From positions 248,001 through 312,000 of the forward strand of contig NZ_AUGU01000013.1 in assembly GCF_000422825.1 (NCBI RefSeq): a stretch of DNA of 64,000 nucleotides. The letters run 5' to 3'. Each line of letters begins with the position of its first letter. Position 1 is the stretch's first letter. This DNA comes from Nocardioides insulae DSM 17944 (GTDB taxonomy: Bacteria > Actinomycetota > Actinomycetes > Propionibacteriales > Nocardioidaceae). The notes under the pieces are model-generated. The model did not search any database. It saw only the letters and a list, made by a program, of their open reading frames with translations, and had not been told where the DNA came from. Of the stretch, positions 42,865 to 52,248 are shown piece after piece. The translations under genes were made by a program, and so were the position numbers.

Positions 42865-43959
42865 CTACGACTTGTCCTGCTCATCGGCCCCGGCGGCACC
42901 GTGCGTGCCCCCGTCACCGTCACTGTTGTTGTCCGCGGGGTCTCCAGTGTCCCCATCAGCATCTCTGCTGGCTACCTCACCCTCGGCAGCAACCCCTGAA
43001 CCGGACCCGACATGACCCTCGTCCTCGGCACCCGTCGCGGCGGCGTACGTCGGGGCGGGGAGGTCGCGCCCGTCGACGTAGACGCTCTCCTCCCGGCCGG
43101 GGTGGCGGCGGTAGCTCCACAGGAAGAAGGCGGCCGCGGCGAGGAACAGGACGATCGAGGTCCATTCGTTGAAGCGCAGGCCGAGGACGTTGTTGAGCTG
43201 GACGTCGTCGATGCGCAGGTGCTCGATCCAGCCGCGACCCAGGGTGTAGGCCATCACGTACAGCGCCAGCACCCGGCCGTGACCGATCCGGAAGCGCCGG
43301 TCGAGCCAGAGGATCAGCGCGAGCGCGGCGAGGTTCCACACGCATTCGTACAGGAACGTCGGGTGGAAGGTCATCGTGTCGGGAAGGGGGTCGCCGGCGT
43401 CGATGAGCTGCTGGACGTAGCTGTCGGAGAAGTGGGCCTGGTCGATCTGGACCCCCCACGGCAGATCGGTGGGGCCGCCGTACAACTCCTGGTTGAACCA
43501 GTTGCCCCAGCGCCCGACCGCCTGGCCGAGCAGCGCGGCCGGAGCCAGTGCGTCCATCATCGGGAGGACCTTGATGCCCTTGTGGCGGCAGTACAGAACG
43601 GCGCCGAGCGCGCCGGCCGCGATGCCACCCCAGATGCCGAGGCCGCCGCGCCAGATGAAGAACATGTGGTACCAGACGCCGTCCTCTCCGAAGTAGAGCT
43701 GGTTGTCGGTGAGGACGTGGTAGAGCCGGGCGCCGACGATGCCGCAGGGCACGGCGACCAGGGCGAGATCCTGCACCTCGCCGGCCCGTCCGCCGCGGGC
43801 CTGCCACCGCCGCTCGGCCAGCCACACCGCCAGGATGATGCCGAGCACGATGCACAGGGCATAGCCGCGGATGGGCACCGGGCCGAGGTGCCAGACCCCC
43901 TGCGAGGGGCTGGGGATGCTCATCGCGACCGGGGCGAGGGCGGAGAGGGCCGAGACCAT
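42865..43959 (-). CDS. lgt: Prolipoprotein diacylglyceryl transferase
   Basis: A 364-residue membrane enzyme that attaches diacylglycerol to lipobox cysteines, the first step of lipoprotein maturation. GPVPIRGYALCIVLGII (~26-42) carries the conserved R and Y, and the Lgt signature is GRWGNWFNQELYGGPTDLPW (~150-170). FHPTFLYECVWNL and the exported YTLGRGWIEHLRIDD are further hallmarks. An acidic, Gly/Asp-rich cytoplasmic tail of ~70 residues is unusual in length. ATG 43959 shares its A with the SCO1 stop (TGATG), so translation is coupled; Met13 is an alternative start. Last gene of trpCBA-sco1-lgt. Confidence 0.95.
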   Translation of the reverse strand: MVSALSALAPVAMSIPSPSQGVWHLGPVPIRGYALCIVLGIILAVWLAERRWQARGGRAGEVQDLALVAVPCGIVGARLYHVLTDNQLYFGEDGVWYHMFFIWRGGLGIWGGIAAGALGAVLYCRHKGIKVLPMMDALAPAALLGQAVGRWGNWFNQELYGGPTDLPWGVQIDQAHFSDSYVQQLIDAGDPLPDTMTFHPTFLYECVWNLAALALILWLDRRFRIGHGRVLALYVMAYTLGRGWIEHLRIDDVQLNNVLGLRFNEWTSIVLFLAAAAFFLWSYRRHPGREESVYVDGRDLPAPTYAAATGAEDEGHVGSGSGVAAEGEVASRDADGDTGDPADNNSDGDGGTHGAAGADEQDKS

Positions 43960-44597
43960 CAGCGGTAGTCCTCCAACAGGGCGTGGATGTCGGCCGCGAA
44001 CTCGGCCGAGGAGGTCTCCTGGGTCCAGAGCACGGTCGAGGTGTCGTCGGGGCCGATGGCGGTCACCTGGGTGCTGTGGGCACCAAGGTCGTAGCCGCCG
44101 CTGGCCAGTTCGTCGCCCTCCGCGACATAGATCGCGAGTGGCTTGCCCACCTGCACGATCGTGTCGAGGTCGCCGGTCAGGCCGATGAACTCCGGGTCGT
44201 AGCCGTCCAGGTAGCCACGCAGCGTCTTCTCGTCATCGCGCGACGGATCGGTGGTCACGAACACGACGTCGACGTCGGATCGGTCCTCGTCACTGAGGCG
44301 GGTCATCGCACTGGCCACCGAGGACATCACCATCGGGCAGATGTCAGGACAGTGGGTGTAGCCGAAGAAGACCAGGGTCAGCGGCTTGTCGGTGTCCTCG
44401 ACCAGGGAGTACGCCGCCCCGTCGGTGTCCCGCAGCGGAGCCGGGTCGACGGTGTAGGGGTCGTGCTCGACGCCGGCGAACTCCTGTTGGGCGGCCTCGG
44501 CGTCGCCGTCCGAGCCGCATCCGCTCAGCGCTACCGAGAGGGCGAGCAGCCCGGCGCCGACGGCCGCGCCGACCCGCCACCGGCGACGCTCAGCCAC
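43959..44597 (-). CDS. SCO1/SenC-type copper chaperone lipoprotein
   Basis: A 212-residue exported thioredoxin-fold protein that loads copper into cytochrome oxidase or controls thiols. Lipobox LSGC with Cys27 predicts a lipoprotein. The copper-binding set is complete: C83 and C87 in YTHCPDICPM and H174 in LGAHSTQV. Start GTG 44597 overlaps the trpA stop by 8 nt, and the stop overlaps lgt by one nt. Its place inside a trp operon is not functionally obvious. SCO1 next to lgt, its maturase, may simply reflect shared membrane biogenesis. Confidence 0.92.
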   Translation of the reverse strand: MAERRRWRVGAAVGAGLLALSVALSGCGSDGDAEAAQQEFAGVEHDPYTVDPAPLRDTDGAAYSLVEDTDKPLTLVFFGYTHCPDICPMVMSSVASAMTRLSDEDRSDVDVVFVTTDPSRDDEKTLRGYLDGYDPEFIGLTGDLDTIVQVGKPLAIYVAEGDELASGGYDLGAHSTQVTAIGPDDTSTVLWTQETSSAEFAADIHALLEDYR

Positions 44598-45389
44598 GGC
44601 GGACCCCGTCGGCCAACTCGGCGGCCAGGGCACGCACCGCGGCCACGGCTCCGGGACGGTCGCCGGGGTGGTCGAGCACGCAGCGCACGAACGCGGAGCC
44701 GACGATCACACCGTCGGCGTAGGAGGCCACCGCGGCGGCCTGGTCGCCGTTGCTGACACCGAGTCCGACCGCGACCGGCAGGTCGTCGGGGGCGAACCGT
44801 CGGGTGCGCTCGACCAGCGGGCCGGCGAGGTCGCTGGTGGCCTCACGAGCGCCGGTGACGCCCATGACCGCGGTGGCGTAGACGAAGCCGCGGGAGGCGG
44901 ACGTGGTCAACTCGATCCGCTCGTCGGTGCTGCTGGGTGCGACCAGGAAGACCTTGTCCAGGCCGTGCGCGTCCGCGGCCGCGCTCCACGCCTGGCCGTA
45001 GTCGGGGGTGATGTCGGGCGTGATCAGCCCCGCTCCCCCGGCGGCCGCGAGGTCGGCGGCGAACCGGTCGACGCCGTACCGCTCCACCGGGTTCCAGTAG
45101 GTCATGACCAGGGTCGGGACGCCGGTGGCGGCGACGGCCTCCACGGTGCGCAGGACGTCGCGGGTACGGACGCCCCCGTCGAGGGCCTGCTGGGCCGCCG
45201 CCTGGATCGTGGGGCCGTCCATCACGGGGTCGCTGTAGGGCAGGCCGATCTCGATGACGTCGCAGCCGGCCTCGGCCATCGCGGTGATGATCTCGATGCC
45301 GCCCTCGACGTCGGGAAAGCCGGCCGGCAGATAGCCGACCAGGGCGGCTCGACCCTCGGCGCGGGCCTTGTCGAATGCGGTGCTGACGC

Positions 45390-45393
<4 letters not shown>
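44590..45393 (-). CDS. trpA: Tryptophan synthase alpha subunit
   Basis: A 267-residue TIM barrel that splits indole-3-glycerol phosphate into indole and glyceraldehyde 3-phosphate. Catalytic Glu lies in [20 protein letters not shown] (also carrying the catalytic Asp). The phosphate site is [13 protein letters not shown] and [24 protein letters not shown] and [12 protein letters not shown] are conserved active-site loops. GTG 45393 overlaps the trpB stop (GTGA) and is preceded by GAGGGAGA. Works with TrpB. Confidence 0.97.
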
Positions 45394-46651
<1,258 letters not shown>

Positions 46652-46655
<4 letters not shown>

Positions 46656-47446
46656 GAAGCTGTCTCTCTCACCAGTCCGGTCATCGATGCGACGGCGCCC
46701 TCGGGGTCGTCGTCGCGCACCAGTGCCTCGCCGACCAGGACGGCTCGGGCGCCCTGGTCGACATAGCGGTTCACGTCGGCGGCCGAGAAGATGCCGGATT
46801 CGGCCACCTTGACCCGGTCGTCGGGGATCGCGGGAGCGAGCCGGGCGAAGGCCTCGGCGTCGATCTCGAGGGTCTTCAGATTGCGGGCGTTGACGCCGAT
46901 GAGCTCGGCGTCCAGGGCCACCGCCCGCTCGGTCTCGGCCTCGTCGTGCACCTCCACCAGCGCTGTCAGGCCGAGCTCGCGAGCCTCGTCGAAGAGGCGA
47001 CGCAAGGTGTCGTCGTCGAGCGCGGCCACGATGAGCAGTGCGAGATCGGCACCGGCCACCCGGCCCTCGAGGAGTTGGTAGGAGTCGACGATGAAGTCCT
47101 TGCGCAGGAGGGGTACGTCGACTGCCGCCCGCACCGCGCGCAGGTCCTCCAGGGTCCCTCCGAACCGGCGCTGCTCGGTGAGCACGCTGATCGCCGCCGC
47201 CCCGCCCGCGGCGTAGCGGCGGGCGAGCGCGGCGGGGTCCGGCACCTCGGCGAGCGCCCCCTTACTCGGGCTCTTGCGCTTCACCTCGGCGATCACGCTC
47301 GAGCCGGCCGCGCGGAAGTGCGGCATCGGGTCACGGGGGGCGGGCGCGTCGGCGAGCGCGGCCCGCAGGTCGGCCTCCGGAATCCGGGCGCGTCGCTCCT
47401 CGAGGTCGATGCGGACTCCGGCGACGATGTCGTCGAGCACCGACAT
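46652..47446 (-). CDS. trpC: Indole-3-glycerol-phosphate synthase
   Basis: A 264-residue barrel closing the indole ring. Substrate Lys and Glu are in [35 protein letters not shown] and [14 protein letters not shown] hold catalytic Lys and Glu; [13 protein letters not shown] and [12 protein letters not shown] complete the site. ATG 47446 follows GAGGAGG. First gene of trpCBA; its upstream region shows no Trp-codon-rich leader peptide. Confidence 0.97.
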
Positions 47447-47804
47447 CGGGTTCCTCCTCGGGACGTTGCTGTGGACCGGGGCGACCCGATCACCTGGTGC
47501 TCCCGGCGGCGGATCGCTCCGAGGCTCGCCGAGGCCTTCAGTGTCGCACGCAGCTGGGTGGCGCCTCGCCCCAGGCTCGGCTCGCAGACAGGTCGCTCGA
47601 CCCGGGCCTCACCCGACCCCGCGCCCACCGCATCGAACGCCGCGCCGGCTCCGGGTCTCACCGGGGGTGACTCACACGGCTCGGCCCCACCGCACCGACA
47701 CCCCGAGAGACCCAGCTGATGTGTCCGTTTGCGAAGGCTCACCTTGGGTAGGGTCGGCCGCACCGGGCTGAGACACAGCCGCCGTCTGCACGAAAGGCAC
47801 ACCC
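47447..47804. promoter_or_regulatory. Divergent region, trpC / CD225-like gene
   Basis: A 358-bp gap. On the plus strand TAGGGT (47749-47754) would start transcription near 47761, with AAAGG 7 nt before ATG 47805. The minus strand must contain the trpC promoter, but I could not choose a -10 with confidence. I saw no Trp-rich leader ORF or T-box-like structure. Some short frames exist without support. Confidence 0.4.
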
Positions 47805-48125
47805 ATGAGCTACGGAGCTCCTCCTCCGCCGCCTCCGCCGCCCCCCGCACCCGGCACCCCCGGTGCCATGGGCACCCCGCCCAGCAACCACCTGGTCTGG
47901 GCCATCCTGACCACGATCTTCTGCTGCCTCCCCTTCGGGATCGTCTCGATCGTGTTCGCTGCCCAGGTCAACGGCAAGTGGGCTGCGGGCGACTTGGTCG
48001 GCGCCCAGGAGTCGTCGCGCAAGGCGAAGATGTGGGCGATCATCTCCGCGGTCGTCGGCGTCGTCGTCAGCATCCTCTACGGCATCGTCGTGTTCGCGCT
48101 CGGGGACACCTCCAGCACCATGTGA
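47805..48125 (+). CDS. CD225/dispanin-like small membrane protein
   Basis: A 106-residue protein with a poly-proline N-terminus (nine consecutive Pro at 6-14) and two hydrophobic helices (~30-52 and ~78-100). The core between them, CCLPFGIVSIVFAAQVNGKW then AAGDLVGAQESSRKAKMWAI, is the CD225/dispanin domain signature. AAAGG precedes ATG 47805. Such proteins in actinobacteria often pair with small membrane or signalling proteins, but their job is unclear. It is followed 20 nt later by a DUF2752 gene on the same strand. Confidence 0.88.
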   Translation: MSYGAPPPPPPPPPAPGTPGAMGTPPSNHLVWAILTTIFCCLPFGIVSIVFAAQVNGKWAAGDLVGAQESSRKAKMWAIISAVVGVVVSILYGIVVFALGDTSSTM

Positions 48126-48145
48126 GGAACGGACCTCCGTCCACG

Positions 48146-48592
48146 ATGAGCACCTCTCACGACCGGATCGCGGCGTCGGGCACCCGACGCCGCGATCTGC
48201 TCCTCTTCGGGGCCGTCACCGCCGCCGGTCTGGTCGCAGCGACCGCCCTGGTCACCGCGGATCCTCACGAGCCCGGCCACTACCCGACCTGCCCGTTCCT
48301 GGCGATGACCGGACTGTTCTGCCCCGGCTGCGGATCGCTGCGGGCACTCAACTCGCTGCTGACCCTCGACCCCGTCGGGGCGTTCGGACGCAATCCGCTG
48401 GCCGTCGCCCTGTTGCCGCTCGTCCTGCTCGCCTGGGTGGGCTGGGGATTGCGGCTGATCGGACACCCGTTCGGGGTGCGACTGCATCCCACCCGTGTGC
48501 CGGCCGCCCTGATCTGGGCGCTCTTCGCCGTCGTCCTGGTCTTCGGCGTGCTGCGCAACCTGCCCGGCTGGGACTTCCTCTCCCCGAACTGA
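48146..48592 (+). CDS. DUF2752 membrane protein (copy 1)
   Basis: A 148-residue membrane protein with three or four helices. The DUF2752 cysteine signature is present: CPFLAMTGLFCPGCGSLRAL (~52-71). ATG 48146 is the only start that gives the typical short N-terminus; a ribosome site is weak, and translation may be coupled to the CD225-like gene 20 nt upstream. It converges on a second DUF2752 gene. The function is not known; the Cys-Pro-x-Cys-Gly motif suggests metal or thiol chemistry. Confidence 0.85.
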   Translation: MSTSHDRIAASGTRRRDLLLFGAVTAAGLVAATALVTADPHEPGHYPTCPFLAMTGLFCPGCGSLRALNSLLTLDPVGAFGRNPLAVALLPLVLLAWVGWGLRLIGHPFGVRLHPTRVPAALIWALFAVVLVFGVLRNLPGWDFLSPN

Positions 48593-48618
48593 GCCCGAGG
48601 TCGGCAACGCTCGCCGAG

Positions 48619-49068
48619 TCAGGCCGCGAGCCAGGACCCGGGGAGGTTGCGCACCGCCATGAACAGGAAGAGGACCGCGACGGCGGCGTACTGGAGGCGT
48701 ACCCAGGTCTTCGCGGAGACGGGGCGCCTCGGGGCCACGCCGCGCCAGCGGTCGAGGAACCACACGGCCAAGAAGATGGTCACCAGCGGGATCGCCAGCG
48801 TGACCACGAGGTTGCTCGACATCGCGGCGACGACCTGACCGTTGGTCAGGTCATTGACCGCGCGCAGCCCGCCGCACCCCGGACAGTCCAGACCGATCAG
48901 CGAGGTGGGACAGAACCCCCAACTCCCCTGTTGGTGCGGATCACGCAGGTGCAGCGCAGCAGTCGCCGCGCTCAGGCCGCCGATGACGAGGAACGGCGCC
49001 CGCACCCGCCGCCACCGGCTCGCCGACCTGGCTGCCGGGACGGTGTCCGTGGTGCGGACGCCGCTCAT
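48619..49068 (-). CDS. DUF2752 membrane protein (copy 2)
   Basis: A 149-residue paralogue of the gene at 48146, with the same signature CPTSLIGLDCPGCGGLRAVN (~53-72) but otherwise divergent sequence. GGGAGGT precedes ATG 49068 by three nt. The two DUF2752 genes are convergent, 26 nt apart. It is downstream of the HGxxPAAW, Trp-associated and hisI genes on the same strand, a gene order known from Streptomyces and relatives. Confidence 0.88.
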   Translation of the reverse strand: MSGVRTTDTVPAARSASRWRRVRAPFLVIGGLSAATAALHLRDPHQQGSWGFCPTSLIGLDCPGCGGLRAVNDLTNGQVVAAMSSNLVVTLAIPLVTIFLAVWFLDRWRGVAPRRPVSAKTWVRLQYAAVAVLFLFMAVRNLPGSWLAA

Positions 49069-49084
49069 CAGACCTCCCGAAGGG

Positions 49085-49285
49085 TCAGTGCTTGGCGGAG
49101 TTGAGGCCCATCTTGGACATCACGATGAACAGGACTCCGGAGAGCACGACGACGGCGACGCCCACCCAGAAGACGGGGTAGCTGACCGGGTCGAACATCA
49201 GGCCGACCGAGCCGATCAGGAAACCGATCAGGCAGACGGTCACAGCGCTCCAGGCTGCCGGAGTGTTGCCGTGGCTGTCGGACAT
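49085..49285 (-). CDS. HGxxPAAW-motif small membrane protein
   Basis: A 66-residue protein with two hydrophobic helices and the name-giving motif HGNTPAAWSAV at residues 5-15. AAGGAG lies 6 nt before ATG 49285. The family is found in actinobacteria beside trp genes. The role is unknown; a link to tryptophan synthesis is only by location. Confidence 0.92.
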   Translation of the reverse strand: MSDSHGNTPAAWSAVTVCLIGFLIGSVGLMFDPVSYPVFWVGVAVVVLSGVLFIVMSKMGLNSAKH

Positions 49286-49342
49286 GGGGGCTCCTTCGGG
49301 TCGTACGGCGCCGTCCGGCGCTGCGGGCGAGGTTCAGTCTAT

Positions 49343-50011
49343 TCAGTCGGCGGGGTCGGCGCCGGACCGGGTCTGGGTGTCCGTGCCTTCCTCGTCCTCG
49401 GTCGGCGCCGAGGACTCGGTCGGGTCATCACCCTGGTCGAGGGCCTTCCACAGGTCCAGACTGTGGCGCTCCTCCACCGGGATCGTCGGCGCGGCCGCTG
49501 CCGCCGCGGCGGGCGCGTCGTACTTGCGGCCCATCTCCGGCCAGTCGGGCGCCAGGCGTACGGCGGCGACCGCCGCCAGCAGCCCGACCAGCCCGCCGAC
49601 CAGGGCGGCCCAGATCCACAGCGTCCAATCGGCCTCGATCCCCGCGGCGCCCACCGCGGCGGAGGCGTCCACGACCTCGTCGGGAAGGGTGAGCCAGGCG
49701 TCCACCACCGTCGCGAGCACTCCGAGCGACGCCAGGGCGGCGAGCCCAGCGACCAGTCGCCGGACCAGGCCGCGGGTCACCAGGATGACGCCCCAGGAAG
49801 CGAGCGCGACCAGTCCCAGCGCCCCGGCGAGCGGGACGTCCCCGGGGACGGTGCCGGCCAGCTGGGCCAGATCGAGCGCGGTGCTGTCGGCGTTCGGGCC
49901 GCTGACCGGCTCGGCCCAGGCCTTGGTGCCGGCCAGGGCGGCGAGGCCTCCGCCGGCCAGGCCGAGGAGCACCACCGGGCCGAAGGTACGCCGGCGCGAC
50001 CGCTCAGCCAT
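49343..50011 (-). CDS. Trp biosynthesis-associated membrane protein
   Basis: A 222-residue protein of the Trp_oprn_chp family (TIGR02234 type). Four helices lie at about 12-28, 62-82, 85-105 and 130-152. The extracytoplasmic loop has [10 protein letters not shown], and the end of the membrane part has [14 protein letters not shown], a recurrent family motif. An acidic cytoplasmic tail ([10 protein letters not shown]) follows. ATG 50011 overlaps the hisI stop by 8 nt. In many actinobacteria trpE sits between hisI and this gene; here it does not. Confidence 0.88.
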   Translation of the reverse strand: MAERSRRRTFGPVVLLGLAGGGLAALAGTKAWAEPVSGPNADSTALDLAQLAGTVPGDVPLAGALGLVALASWGVILVTRGLVRRLVAGLAALASLGVLATVVDAWLTLPDEVVDASAAVGAAGIEADWTLWIWAALVGGLVGLLAAVAAVRLAPDWPEMGRKYDAPAAAAAAAPTIPVEERHSLDLWKALDQGDDPTESSAPTEDEEGTDTQTRSGADPAD

Positions 50012-50354
50012 CGCCGAGCACCAGGTCGGCGTCGAAGCAGGTCCGGGTGCCGGTGTGACAGGCCGGGCCCTCCTGTTCGACCTTGACCAGCAGGGTGTCG
50101 CCGTCGCAGTCGAGCCGGACCTCCTTGACCCACTGCCGGTGGCCCGAGGTCTCGCCCTTGACCCAGTACTCCTGGCGGCTGCGCGACCAGTACGTCGCCC
50201 GGCCGGTGCCGAGGGTGCGGGCCAGGGCCTCGTCGTCCATCCAGCCCAGCATCAGCACCTCCCCGGTGTCGTGCTGCTGCACCACCGCCGGCACCAGTCC
50301 GTCGGAGGAACGCTTGAGCCGGGCGGCCAGATCGGGATCGAGGGAACTGCTCAC
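50004..50354 (-). CDS. hisI: Phosphoribosyl-AMP cyclohydrolase
   Basis: A 116-residue enzyme for the third step of histidine synthesis. The zinc and substrate motif is complete: [13 protein letters not shown] and [12 protein letters not shown], with [19 protein letters not shown] before it. GTG 50354 follows a GGGAGG ribosome site that is part of a short GGAGGATGG direct duplication. It is on the same strand as the other his genes but separated from hisF by 8.7 kb. Confidence 0.97.
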   Translation of the reverse strand: MSSSLDPDLAARLKRSSDGLVPAVVQQHDTGEVLMLGWMDDEALARTLGTGRATYWSRSRQEYWVKGETSGHRQWVKEVRLDCDGDTLLVKVEQEGPACHTGTRTCFDADLVLGDG

Positions 50355-50451
50355 CGGCCCATCCTCCCATCCTCCCGACGGCAACGTGGTGCCGCCGCCG
50401 CTGCACCCGGTCCCCTGCACGCGCCGACGGAGCTGCAGCGCGACCGCGCGA

Positions 50452-52248
50452 TCAGCCGTGCTGGGCGACCCACGAGGCGTGCAGCCGGGCATAGACCGAG
50501 TCGGACTGGGCGACCAGGCTGGTGTGCGGGCCGCGCTGCACCAGCCGGCCGGCGTCGATGACCAGCACCTCGTCGGCCCGTTCCGCGGTGGTGAGTCGGT
50601 GCGCGATGGTGACCGAGGTACGGCCCGACATGAGCCGGTCCAGGGCACTGTTGATCCGCATCTCCAGAGCGGGATCGACCGCGCTGGTGGCCTCGTCGAG
50701 AACAAGCAGGTCGGGGTCGGCGAGCTGGGCACGGATCAGCGCGACCAGCTGCCGCTCGCCCGCGCTGAGCGACTCCCCGCGCTGGCCCACCCGGGTGTCG
50801 ACACCCGCCGGGAGCCCGGCCAGCCAATCGCCGAGGCCGAGTTCGGTGGCTGCGGCCACGATCTCCTCCGCGGAGGCATCGGGCCGTCCGTACCGGACGT
50901 TGGCCGCCAGGGTGTCGTCGAACAGGAAGCCCTCCTGCGGCACGAGCACCACCCGCGCGCGCAGGCTGGCGTTGCGCAGCCGGCGTACGTCGGTGTCGGC
51001 CAGCCGGACGGTGCCGTGGGTGACATCCATCAGTCGGGTGAGCAGCTTGGCGATGGTCGACTTGCCCGATCCGGTCTCGCCGACCACGGCGATCCGCTGA
51101 CCGGCCGTGATGTCGAAACTCAGGTCGTGCAGGACGGGCTCCCCGCCGGGGTAGGCGAAGGTGACCTCATCGAAGGCCACCGGTATCGGCCCGTGCGGCA
51201 GGTCGATGCCCTCCGCCCCCGGGTCCGCCAGGTCGGCCGGGGTGTCGAGGATGCCGATCACCCTCCGCCAGCCGGCGACCGCGTTCTGGGCGTCGGTGAG
51301 GATCTGGGTACCGGTCTGCACGGGCCCGATGAACAGGGTGACCAGGAACGCGAAGGCGAGGATCTCCCCCGCCGTGATGTCCCCGGCCAGCCCGAGCCAG
51401 ACCCCCACGATGATCACCCCGGCGTTGGCCAGGCCGCCGGAGACACCACCGAGGCTGAAGGAGAACGCGGTGAACCCCTGCGCCCTGGTCTGGGCCCGCT
51501 TGGTGGCCTCGACCGCGTCGTCGATCCGCTGCTGGGTGCGGGCCTCCACGGCGTAGGCCTTGACCACCGGGGCACCGACCACGGGTTCGGAGACGGCCGA
51601 GAGCATCACGCCGACCTGACGTCGTACGTGCGTGTAGGCGGCGGAGAGCTTGCGCTGGAAGTAGCGCAGGCTGATGAACAGGGGGGCGAAGCAGACCCAC
51701 ACCACCAGGGCGAGCTGCCAGCTGTAGATCACCATCACCACGGTCGCGATCAGGATCTGGCCCAGGCTCACCACGAAGAGCAGGCCACCGAACACGAGGA
51801 ACTGGGTCACCTGATCCACGTCGCTGGTCACCCGGGAGACGAGGGCGCCGCGGCGCTCGGTGTTCTGGGTGAGCATCGGCAGGTCGTGCACGTGCCGGAA
51901 CGCCTTGGTGCGCAGCGTCGCCAGGCCGGTCTCGGCGGCGGTGAACAGCCGTCGCGTCATCGCGTACGACGCCCAGCCGGTCAGTGCGATGGCGACGGCG
52001 GCCAGCGCACCGGTGCGCAGCACGAACCCCACGTCCGCTCCGCCCTCGGCCTGGAGCCCACGATCGAGGGTCTGCTGGACCGCGATCGGTACGACGACCT
52101 GGCCGACGCTCGCGATGACGGCCAGAGCGAGGGTGACCCAGATGCCGCGGACCAGCTCGGGCGAGTGCGTGATCCCGCGACGGATGGTCTCGATCGCCCC
52201 CAGTTCCTCACCGCTGTGCACGGTGCCGGTCGGCTCGAGGGTGGTCAT
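50452..52248 (-). CDS. ABC exporter subunit with consensus ATPase site
   Basis: A 598-residue fused permease-ATPase, half of a heterodimeric exporter. Six helices occupy ~30-330. Walker [10 protein letters not shown] (390-398), Q-loop [10 protein letters not shown], Walker [13 protein letters not shown] with E519, and switch His550 (TIAHRLTT) are all canonical. The signature is LSAGE (494-498), with Ala in place of Gly. It starts in an ATGA overlap with the partner gene at 52245, so the two are made in equal amounts. The substrate is unknown; relatives export drugs, lipids or peptides. Confidence 0.94.
   Translation of the reverse strand: MTTLEPTGTVHSGEELGAIETIRRGITHSPELVRGIWVTLALAVIASVGQVVVPIAVQQTLDRGLQAEGGADVGFVLRTGALAAVAIALTGWASYAMTRRLFTAAETGLATLRTKAFRHVHDLPMLTQNTERRGALVSRVTSDVDQVTQFLVFGGLLFVVSLGQILIATVVMVIYSWQLALVVWVCFAPLFISLRYFQRKLSAAYTHVRRQVGVMLSAVSEPVVGAPVVKAYAVEARTQQRIDDAVEATKRAQTRAQGFTAFSFSLGGVSGGLANAGVIIVGVWLGLAGDITAGEILAFAFLVTLFIGPVQTGTQILTDAQNAVAGWRRVIGILDTPADLADPGAEGIDLPHGPIPVAFDEVTFAYPGGEPVLHDLSFDITAGQRIAVVGETGSGKSTIAKLLTRLMDVTHGTVRLADTDVRRLRNASLRARVVLVPQEGFLFDDTLAANVRYGRPDASAEEIVAAATELGLGDWLAGLPAGVDTRVGQRGESLSAGERQLVALIRAQLADPDLLVLDEATSAVDPALEMRINSALDRLMSGRTSVTIAHRLTTAERADEVLVIDAGRLVQRGPHTSLVAQSDSVYARLHASWVAQHG

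Noticed and set aside
47447..47740. A tryptophan attenuator or Trp-rich leader peptide upstream of trpC
   Set aside because: I read the minus strand for short frames with clustered Trp codons and found none, only isolated TGG codons.
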